64,000 nucleotides of DNA, taken from positions 43,024,854 to 43,088,853 of the forward strand of contig NC_081554.1 in assembly GCF_963082655.1 (NCBI RefSeq). Direction: 5' to 3'. The position numbers and the translations under genes were made by a program. The notes beneath the pieces are model-generated. The model was not told the origin of the DNA. It searched no databases and saw only the letters and a list, made by a program, of their open reading frames with translations. Positions 55,942 through 64,000 of this stretch are shown in pieces (position 1 is the stretch's first letter; each line of letters opens with the position of its first letter). The DNA is from Stomoxys calcitrans (lineage: Eukaryota > Arthropoda > Insecta > Diptera > Muscidae).

Positions 55942-56868
55942 TTGGGTTGCCCAAAAAGTAATTGCCGATTTTTCAGGTCGGCCAAATGAAGTTGATGATG
56001 ACCAAATCAAAGCATTAATCGTATTGGATCGTCATGTAACTGAGCGTGAGATAGGAGAGAAGTTAAATATACCAAAATCAACCGTTCATTATCACATAAA
56101 AAGTCTTGGACTGGTGAAAAAGCTTGATATTGGGTAGCACATGTATTGAAAGAAATTCATTTAACAAACCGAAATTCATTTAACAAACTTAAATTCGTTT
56201 TTAAAACGAATCATAACTGGAGATGAAAAATGGATTGTTTACAACAACGTTAGTCGAAAACGATCATGGTCCAAGCATGGTGAACCAGCTCAAACCACTT
56301 CAAAGGCTGATATCCATCAAAAGAAGGTTATGCTGTCTGTTTGGTGGGATTGGAAGGGTGTGGTATATTTTGAGCTGCTTCCAAGGAACCAAACGATTAA
56401 TTCGAATGTTTAATGTCAACAATTGGACAAATTGAATACAGCCATCAAGGAGAAGCGACCAGAATTGGTCAATAGTAAAGGTGTCATATTCCACCAGGAC
56501 AACGCTAGACCGCACACATCTTTGGTCACTCGCCAAAAACTGAGTGAGCTTGGCTGGGAACTTTTGATGCATCCACCATATAGCCCTGACCTTGCACCAT
56601 CAGACTACCATTTATTTCGATCTTTGCAGAACTCCTTAAATGGTAAAACTTTCGGCAATGATGAGGCTATAAAATCGCACTTGGTTCAGTTTTTTGCAGA
56701 TAAAGGCCAGAAGTTCTATGAGAGTGGAATACTAAATTTGCCAGGAAGATGGCAAAAGGTTATCGAACAAAATGGCAATTATATTTTTGATTAAAGTTCA
56801 TTCTAAGTTTAATTAAAAATGCATTTACTTTCTTTTAAAAAATTCGCAAATACTTTTTGGGCAACCAA
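55942..56868 (+). pseudogene. DD34D mariner transposon, internally damaged; probable relative of the MITE source
   Basis: Inverted ends TTGGGTTGCCCAAAAAGTAA (left) and its complement with one base lost (right, to 56868); TA precedes the left end. Helix-turn-helix part: LNIPKSTVHYHIKSLGLVKK (~56065). After a frameshift and a scrambled ~90 bp, a frame opens at ~56210 with TGDEKWIVYNNV (first Asp), VMLSVWWDWKGVVYFELLP, a single in-frame stop at 56411-56413, then FHQDNARPH (second Asp, ~56495) and PPYSPDLAPSDYHLF (third Asp, ~56605), with 34 residues between the second and third Asp. The frame ends at 56794. The 5' untranslated part present in the MITEs is deleted here. Confidence 0.9.
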
Positions 56869-56871
56869 TCA

Positions 56872-58455
56872 AATCAATTTGTGTTTGTTTGTAGGCTTGA
56901 TTGTTTGTATGTTTGTGTGTTCCTTATAGACTCAGAAACGGCTGAACCGATTTTCTTGAACTTTTCACAGATGATGCATAATGACCCCGTGGTGAAAATA
57001 GGGTACTACATTTTTTGATATCTGAAGGGGGGGGGGCGGACCTACCCTAATTTTCAGAAACGCCAGATCTCTGAGATGGGTGGTGCGATTTAAGCGAAAT
57101 TATGTGTGCTCTCATTTAGTACCCTAAAAATAAAAATTTGGTATCCAAATTTCGGATGGGGTACCTAGGGGGGCTGCCCCACCCTAAAACCCACCAAACA
57201 TATATTTAAACCAATCACGACAATATGGGACTCAAATGAAAGGTATTTAGAATAAGAAAACGTATCAGATATCCAATTATCGGACCAAGGCTAGGGGGAC
57301 CACCCCAATCTCCAAAACACCCCTAAATCGGACATATTTACCGACCATGGCAATATGGGACTCAAATGAAAGGTATTTGCGAGTAAAATACGAATCTGAT
57401 ATCCAAATTTGGGACAAAGTTTCTGGGGGTCAGCCCCTTCCCCAAAACACCTCCAAAGAGGACTTATTTACTGACCATGGCAATATGGGGCATAAATAAA
57501 AGGTATTTGAGTGTAGAATACGAATCTGATATCCAGATGTAGAACCAAGTGTTTGGGGGCCGCCCATCCCCGAGAACAACCTTTGGGGCTCAAATGAAAG
57601 GCCTTTGGAAGTAAAGCACAAATCTGATATGAATATTCGGGAAAATTGTTCTTGGGGCCACCCCACCCCCGTAACACCACCCAAATAGGAAGTATTTGCT
57701 TACCATTGCAATAAGAGGCTCAATTAAGAGGTTTTCAGAGTAGAACACGAATCTGATGTATATTTTCAAAGCCAAGTCATTGGCGGTCATGTTTGTCGAC
57801 TATGGAAAAATGGGGCTCAAATGAAAGGTGAGTGGCGATGGATGAATGATGATGGTGATGAATCTGATATCAACATTCGGGACCAACTGGCTAAGGGACG
57901 TCCCACCACCATAACAACCCCCAAATAGGACGTATTTGCTCACCAAGACAATTAGGGTCTTCAAGACAGGGGAGCTCGATATTCATAGTTTCTATGGCCC
58001 ATACCCTAAACCGGACATATTTACTGGCTATTTCTGTAAGGGGTTTAAGAGAATATTATTTGAGATTAGAAAACGAATTTGATATCCAATTTTCAGGCCA
58101 ATGGCAATATGGGGTTCAAATAAACGATGTATCGATAGATGAGAATAGAGCATATTGCTGAAATATTTTCAGGGCTTAGTGTTTGGGGGACCACCCCACT
58201 CCCCAAAAAACCCCTAAAGCGGGCATATTTACCGACCATGTCAATGTGGGGCATAAATGAAAGGTATTGGGGTAGAAAAAGAATTGATACCCATTTTCGG
58301 AACCAATTTTTTGGGGGTCTACCCCTTTCCCAAAATACCCCACAAACAGCAATTTCTTACTGACCATCGCAATATGGGGCTCAAATATCGATATTTGGGA
58401 GTAGAACACGAATTTTATATTTAAATGTAGAACCATGTATTTAGGGCATCACTGA
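56872..58455 (+). repeat. Helentron-like tandem-unit repeat, array 3
   Basis: Head 'atttgtgtttgtttgtaggc', 'gactcagaaacggctgaacc', 'gataatgcataatgacc'-like spacer, 'cagaaacgccagatctctga', then ~11 units ('gaccatggcaatatgggact', 'gaatctgatatccaaatttg'). Lacks the first 'tcttatatataaa' bases, lost at the mariner junction. It is collinear with 21627-23065 over much of its length. Confidence 0.6.
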
Positions 58456-59425
58456 GACTGTCCTTCGAGATCTCTAATGAACGCAGACTATATTAAAGAC
58501 TCTTTCAATTTCAAGGAATTATATGACGGTCACACCTTCATTATTTTCTTCTTTTTGTTTTCGCATAATGGGTAAAAATGTGGAGTGATATATGTTCACT
58601 CTTTCACTTTTATAAAAAAGAGGATTAATTTCTATTCAGTGAATTTGTTAACTTTTCGCTTACCTCGCTTACCATATCAAAGTGAACATTGAGCCTTGTG
58701 ATCATTGAACACTGAAAATGAGAAAATCAAACACATAATTAGCAAAAGTTTGATAAACTATGGCACAAAATAAAGGAGTTTTAATGAGCTTATGGTAAAA
58801 AGTAACACTAACATATGAACTTGTATATATTTCAATACCGGGCTACATCGCAAAGCACGTACAAGATAATAGGGTGTCTGGTGTAATATAATATTTCAGT
58901 TTGATAAATTAAGGGGAAGAAAATTGCTTTTATAGTTATGGCTTAATAATAATGTAAAATAATCAATAACAAGATTCCATTCCCTAAATGGCTGATGTGG
59001 TGATACAGGGTAACAATTTATACCCGAATGGCGATAAGATAGACCTATGGTTAAGCATTACAAGCGACTCGGAATCATTCACTGACTTGATTAATCGATT
59101 TCCGTCTGTCTGTCGATCTGGCCATCAGTCGATATGTCTATCTGTTGGTAGCCAATTTAGACTGCCCGGCTTCCAACAACCGTGCAAAGTACGGTTCGAA
59201 CCATTCTGTCTGGAAGCCGCAATTCAATATCCAGCATCCATAGTTGTTGTCCAAATCGCTCTATAAAAGCCCATTTTATTCCAATTTCCCGATTAGCTAT
59301 CTGCGGCCTAAAGAAGCTTTGAATGATTTTGTCACCCATTTAGACATTTTTAATTATTGTGTTTGTTTTTCAAACTAACCTGAAACTGTTCCTTACTTCA
59401 TTACCTTTCTACTCTTTACTTTACT
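58456..59425. other. Unassigned stretch
   Basis: No gene recognised. A short DINE-1-core-like piece ('tccgtctgtctgtcgatctg', 59100) and unit-like phrases near 59160-59280 suggest a decayed DINE-1 copy in the right half. The left half looks unique. Confidence 0.4.
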
Positions 59426-59850
59426 TTAATTGGCTATGACAGAATATTTGTTCCACTAGCCGAACGTAGAATAGAGTTCCAAACGCCTTGATCATCTGCG
59501 CTCATTCTAAAATCTCTGACACCAAGTTTCGAGGTGTCTCCCACAACTTGATCTTTCCATCGGGCTTTTGGTCTTCCCGGTTTGCGTGCACCACCGTGTG
59601 TTTGCCTTCAAAAAACTTATTTGCTGGAGCTTCTTCATCCATTCTGACAACATGACCTAGCCAACGCAGCCGTTGTATTTTGATGCAGCTCGTGGTTCAT
59701 ACGTCGCCTATATTCTCCGTTAACGCAAACTGGTTCATATATTTTACGAAGAATCTTTCCCTCAAATACTCCAAGCACTGCCTCATCTGCTTTCACAAGT
59801 ACCCATGCTTCAGAACCATATAACAGCACCGGTAGTATAACTTAGCTCTC
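59426..59850 (-). pseudogene. RTE-like retrotransposon, C-terminal fragment
   Basis: On the minus strand: MLLYGSEAWVLVKADEAVLG (59829), FEGKILRKIYEPVCVNGEYR, MNHEL, a small deletion, then LRWLGHVVRM and GRPKARWKDQVVGDTSKLGV, ending at 'ggctatgacagaa' and 'aattaaagtaaagtaaag' (59430). One deletion around 59685 removes the D-rich YDDDSIVTRIK piece. Confidence 0.85.
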
Positions 59851-59929
59851 CGAGTAACCGAGGTTGCTAATCGACTGCCCTCCAACCTAACTTAACCTAA
59901 CCAATGAGAAGATAAACTTAGTTAAAGTT

Positions 59930-60010
59930 TATCTTGTGGAAATTTTTAAAACAATCCACGGTGGTAAATTCCAAAGATTTATCCGCCCGAATTTTGCACG
60001 CTTTTACGCC
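59930..60010 (-). repeat. DINE-1/mini-me-like 5' terminus fragment
   Basis: 'aatccacggtggtaaattcc' and 'cgcccgaattttgcacgctt' resemble 19185-19236. Nothing else of the element is recognisable next to it. Confidence 0.55.
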
Positions 60011-60077
60011 TTACAGGTAAGCCGCTCATAAAAAATATCATTGGTCCTCTTTGCCTTGTATCGACGATTGACATGCC

Positions 60078-60148
60078 AACGTAACGCAGAGGTTAGTATG
60101 TCCGCTTCTGACGCTGAATGCCTGGGTTCAAATCCTGTTGAGAACACC
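60078..60148 (+). repeat. SINE head (plus strand)
   Basis: 'taacgcagaggttagtatgt' (box A) and 'gggttcaaatcctg' (box B), cut off directly before the tail of the oppositely oriented SINE at 60149. Confidence 0.8.
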
Positions 60149-60425
60149 ATATGCAAATTTTGCCCATGAACTTTCCACTAAGAAACATGGGCAAACTTCT
60201 CACATAACAATGACGGCAGTCCGATTCAAGTTTAAGCTCAATGATATGGGCCCCCCTTTTTATAGCCGAGTCCGAACGGCGTGCCGCAGTGCGACACTTC
60301 TTTGGAGAGAAGTTTTACATGGCATAACACTGCTGAAAATTTTTGCTGATGGTCTCGCCAGGATTTCATCCCAGGCTTTCAGCGTCATAGACGGTCATGC
60401 TAACCTCTGCGCTATAGTGGCTTGC
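60149..60425 (-). repeat. SINE, nearly full length, internal deletion
   Basis: Tail 'atgcaaattttgcccatgaa', body 'gccgagtccgaacggcgtgc', head 'ccaggctttcagcgtcatag' and 'gctaacctctgcgctatagt'. About 35 bp of body ('gtacctcacaaatgttgcc' region) are missing after 'catggcataacac'. Confidence 0.85.
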
Positions 60426-60429
60426 TTAG

Positions 60430-61384
60430 AAAATCGGACAACATTTTTCAGGGGTGGTTTTACGCTAAACAGGTAGCCAGATTGGATATCTTAAACCTCT
60501 AGAGAGTGGGATTATTATCTGTTTTGCTGAAATTGTTCTGGATATATTTTTTGTGACTTTTAACATCTGAGACAAGTGTTAAACCCGAATAAACTTAAAG
60601 CGCTCTCACTTGTTATAGAACTTTTCACTTATTTAAACAGATATTAAAGATATCTACCGCAGCTGACAGTGCAAGGAAGTCCATTTCCACAGTTGAAATG
60701 AAGGAGAGGACATGATTGACCTGTACCAATCAAAACCACTACTTGATATCCAAATTCATCTAGGTCACAATATTAAGTTCTTGTTTCAAGACACCACAAA
60801 GATAATAATAAAATGCGACTGTTTTGTTCAAATGATATTTTTCGGATAACCCTTTTGTGGAAGGTATTGTAACTAAAAGAAATTTTCCATTAGCACGTAA
60901 CTCATTGCTAGTGTACACCTAAATCAGATTTCCAAAAAGTTAAAAAGCATCACTACGCCCAGCCAAGTGTATGTATGCTCAAGTGCAACTATGGTAATGG
61001 AGAGCATATTTATAAGGGAATGTGTAAATACAATTAAGGAGATGTGTGGAGATCCATAAAATGTTCAGCCTGGCCGAAATTACAAATACGTGGCACTCAC
61101 AATTCACATTTGTCACGCTTATACTAATGCCACATTTACTGATCTAATTTCCAAAACTATGGAATTTTTAAATTTAATTGGTTTCTATTCATAATAAATA
61201 AATTGGTGTGGTTTTATTCTTAATTTCCATCAAAATATAATAATTGACGCAATAATGTGGCTATATTACGTTACCATATTTGATTATTTCTATGCATGTT
61301 TTCAACTTGGAATAAATATTTCAAATCAATAGATATAAATGCCCTACAGTACAGTAACATAGTCAATTTAGTTTAGTTTTTCCC
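60430..61384. other. Unassigned stretch
   Basis: A decayed DINE-1-like unit may lie at ~60440-60620 ('gctgaaattgttctggatat', 'cgaataaacttaaagcgctc ... acttgtta'). The rest is AT-rich with no recognised feature. Confidence 0.4.
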
Positions 61385-61600
61385 AAACATCCCATTGCGG
61401 AACAAATTAGAGGAAAACTAACTACTCACAATAGCAATTGAGTGCTGCCCGATTCAAATTTAAGCTCAATGCCAAGTCCGAACGGCGGTCACTTAAATGT
61501 GACACCTCTTGGTTGATAAGTTGTACATGGCTGAAATACTCACAAATGTCGCCAGCATTTGGTGAGGGGATAATCACCACTGAAAAATCTTTAATCACCA
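61385..61600 (-). repeat. SINE body fragment, diverged
   Basis: 'cccattgcggaacaaattag', 'gtgctgcccgattcaaattt', 'ccaagtccgaacggcgg' and 'aaatgtcgccagcatttg'. The head is missing. A ~20-bp piece ('taatcaccactgaaaaa') is directly duplicated at 61571-61609. Confidence 0.7.
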
Positions 61601-61612
61601 CTGAAAAAATCT

Positions 61613-62716
61613 TCGGCCGGGCCGAACTTTGGATACCCATCACCTCGGTAAACCACCTTTCATCAAAATCCGGTGAAAATTGCATACCTTCTGTCCCATA
61701 GTAGTTATATCGAAATATGTTGCGATTTGGACCAAAAAAATAAACCGATCTGAACCATATACAACATGGATGTCGAAAAGCCTAACATAAGCCATTGTGT
61801 CAAATTTCAGTGAAATCGGATTATAAATGCGCCTTTTACGGGGCCAAGACTTTAAATCGAGATATCGGTCTAAATGTCAGCTATATCCAAAACTGAACCG
61901 ATTTGAGCCAAATTGAAAAAGTATGTCAAGGGGCTTAACTTAACTCACTGTCCCAAATTTCGGCGACATCGGACAATAAATGCGCCTTTTATGAGCCCAA
62001 AACCTTAAATCGGGATATCGGTCAATATGGCAGCTATATTGAAATCTGAACGGATCTAGGCCAAATTGAAGAAAGATCTCGAAGTGTCTAAGACAACTCA
62101 CTGTCCCAAATTCAGCAAAATCGGATAATAAATGTGCCATTTATGGGCCCAAGACCCTAAATCGGACGATTGGTCTATATGGCAGCTATATCCAAATCTG
62201 AACCGATCTAGGCCAAATTGAAGCAGGATGTCGAAGGGCCTAAGACATCTCACTATACCCAATTTCAGCAAAATCGGCTTTTATGGACCAAAGACCCTAA
62301 ATCGGTCTCTATGGCAGCTCTATCCAAATCTGGACCGATCGAGTCCAAATTGACGAAGGATATCGAAGGGCCTAACACAACTCACTGTCTCAAATTTCAA
62401 CAAAATCGGATAGTAAATGTGGCTTTTATGGGCCTGAGACCCTAAAACGGCGGATCGGTCTATATGGGGGGCTATATCAAGATATAATCCGATATAGCTC
62501 ATCTTCGAACTTAACCTGCTTAAGGACAAAATAAGAATCTGTGCAAAGTTTCAGCCCGATATCTCTAATTTTAAAGAATGTAGTGTGATTTCAACAGATT
62601 TTTACACTGATCAAGAATATATATACTTTGTAGGGTCGAAAATGAATATTACGATGTCTTGCAAACGGAATGACAAAATGAATATACCCGCATACTTCGG
62701 TGGTGGGTATAAAAAG
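61613..62716 (+). mobile_element. DINE-1/mini-me-like element, near-complete
   Basis: 5' terminus 'cttcggccgggccgaacttt' (61612), 'ggatacccatcacctcgg', about six units ('aaatttcggcgacatcggac', 'ggcagctatatccaaatctg'), a shortened core region (the GACR tract and 'catggctagatcg' are deleted: 'tttcaacagatttttacact' at 62590), 'aatatatatactttgtaggg' and terminus 'acttcggtggtgggtataaa' (62716). Confidence 0.82.
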
Positions 62717-63895
62717 AGACAAAAAAGACAGGAGGAGTGGAGAAAACCCAAGCTGGAGGTGAAGAACCGCCCTTCGCTACGCAAGCACGGACCTACCTAT
62801 GCCGGGGCCTGTATCACCCTCCCCCCTTCGGAACCATCATGTGCCTCAACAAATCTCAGGAGAGATACCAGAGGTACGTTAGCAAGTTCACCCACATCAC
62901 AGAAGAAACGGCTCCCCAGACCCGGAAATTAACAAAGCAAGTGCCCAATAGTCTCCTCCTCATACTCATCGAGGCAACTCCTACAGAAATCATTGTGCGG
63001 TATCCCCATGCGCGCCGCCATGCCGCCTATGGCACAGTGTCCGGTAATGACTCCTGTCAAAGTACTCATCGACGTCTTCTCGAACGCCAGTAATTCCCTC
63101 CTCCGGTCGATGACCAGCCATAGCGCCTTCGCAGTCCGGCAACCAAGTACCGTGTCGCACCTCGCCACCGACACCGCTCTAGCCATCCCCTGTTCTATGT
63201 TCAGTAGCTCGACAAATGGCACGTAGGTAAGACTGATGACTGGTCCGCCCGGCGCAGACGAACCGCTCCTGGCGCACTCGTCCGCCCTCTCATTCCCTGA
63301 AATCCTCTCATGCGCAGGAACCCATGTCAGCATCACATCGTGGGCCCGGAGCCTATCCAGGGATTTCAAACAGCCCGTCACGCATCTTGACCTCACCATC
63401 CTCGACCCCAAGGCCTTGAGCCCGCCATATTGTCCATAGAAATTCTGAGTTTCGAGGGCGGTAGGCCCCTTGCCAGAATTTCTCTTGCAGCTACTGCAAT
63501 GGCACAGACCTCTGCCTGAAAGACCGCACACTCGTCCGGCAGTCTCAGAGACATACTGATATTGAGTGCATCAGAGTAGACCCCCAATCCAGTCCCTGAC
63601 TCCATCTTGGAGCCATCTGTGTAGATCGAGGTCTCATCCTCCTCTAGTACATGGGCTACCATTTTGGTAGCCCATCGCGACAACCTCCTCAGCGACCCTT
63701 CCATGATCTCGCTGATCGTTACAGAAATCTTGCCTCGGACCAGCAGCACGACTTTGTCCGCATAAGCGATAATAATAGCGCCGTCCCCGCCGAAATCTAT
63801 CAGGATTTCATTAATCACGAGGTTCCACATCGTTTCTGGGCGATTACGATTATTTTTTGGAAATACCAAAGAAGTTCTTTAACCCCAAACTTTGC
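62717..63895 (-). pseudogene. R1/LOA-like non-LTR retrotransposon, 3' part with RT-RNase H deletion
   Basis: Same family as 4721-8186. Minus strand from ~63869: RT end with IIIAYADKVVLLVRG (the active-site box YADD reads YADK, ~63780), EIMEGSLRRLSRWATKMV, an abrupt joint at ~63650 to EEDETSIYTDGSKMESGTGL (RNase H first Asp), LPDECAVFQAEVCAIAVAA, MDNMAG, AHERISGNERADECARSG, then VPFVELL, a C-terminal stretch and the Cys/His cluster FCRSCLDEYEEETIGHLLC (~62960), and a 3' UTR to 62717. It keeps the C-terminal knuckle lost from the other copy, but lacks the thumb and RT-RNase H linker. Confidence 0.85.
63651..63675. repeat. 11-bp inverted repeat at the RT-RNase H deletion joint
   Basis: 'atgggctacca' and 'tggtagcccat' flank the three bases 'ttt'. 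The right arm is normal retrotransposon sequence (compare 6540-6550); the left arm replaces what should be thumb/linker sequence. Confidence 0.8.
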
Positions 63896-63921
63896 ATACA
63901 CCCCACCATTGGATAGGTGGG

Positions 63922-64000
63922 GGCTGCTACTTTGGACTAAGTAAGCAGTTTAGAAACAAGGCCACCTCTCGACAGACGAAGATTACACTATACAAGACAC
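63922..64000 (+). pseudogene. RTE-like retrotransposon fragment, continues past the window
   Basis: 'ctactttggactaagtaagc', 'gcagtttagaaacaaggcca' and 'cgacagacgaagattacact' match 41502-41575 of the RTE-like element almost base for base. 5'-truncated. The C-terminal domain should follow outside the window. Confidence 0.85.

Overview
Organism and overall character. The window looks like intergenic or intronic DNA of a large, repeat-rich insect genome. I infer a calyptrate (muscid-type) fly, because most of the sequence consists of short dispersed repeats whose conserved core, GTCY microsatellite and TATACCC/GGGTATA terminus match the Drosophila DINE-1/INE-1 (mini-me) group, together with fly-type non-LTR retrotransposons and mariners. 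I find no host protein-coding gene, rRNA, true tRNA gene, CRISPR array or bacterial feature. Every recognisable protein segment belongs to a transposable element and nearly all are broken.

Element families. (1) DINE-1/mini-me-like Helitron-type repeats, with ~150-bp internal units, a GTCY microsatellite and a conserved core, lie throughout; the most complete are 48004-49287, 52725-54450 and 61613-62716. (2) A second tandem-unit family (units ~120-135 bp, Helentron-like head) occupies 21627-23065, 32875-35105 and 56872-58455. (3) A tRNA-derived SINE has about fifteen copies or fragments; 19306-19618 is full length with a perfect 13-bp target duplication. (4) Non-LTR retrotransposons: RTE-like copies (largest 37965-42015), RNase-H-bearing R1/LOA-like copies (1441-2592, 4721-8186, 50056-51755, 62717-63895, and a 3' end at 11656-12300), a CR1/Jockey-like copy (29105-32075) and a Jockey-like 3' end (46985-47200). 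(5) Tc1/mariner elements: a DD34D copy (55942-56868), a DD41D copy (45240-46113) and a third fragment (14140-14640). (6) Six ~230-255-bp MITEs share the termini of the DD34D mariner.

Layout. 1-15 kb: mosaics of RTE-like, R1/LOA-like and DINE-1 pieces. 15.4-19.2 kb: one composite DINE-1 element carrying a 1.15-kb GTCY array and a SINE. 19.6-21.1 kb: apparently unique DNA. 21.1-27.5 kb: a fold-back palindrome, the Helentron-like array and a run of DINE-1 copies with a duplicated block. 29-32 kb: CR1-like element hit by two MITEs. 33-37 kb: tandem-unit repeats. 38-42 kb: the most complete RTE-like element. 42.6-45.2 kb: an unclassified ~1-kb direct duplication with a MITE after each copy. 45-64 kb: mariners, further DINE-1 copies, R1/LOA-like remnants and SINEs.

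Nothing suggests that genes cooperate in a host pathway. The interest lies in genome dynamics: nested insertions that give relative ages, repeated fold-back (inverted duplication) events, repeated internal tandem duplications in unrelated elements, microsatellite growth from a transposon-borne seed, and a MITE family beside a copy of its probable transposase source.
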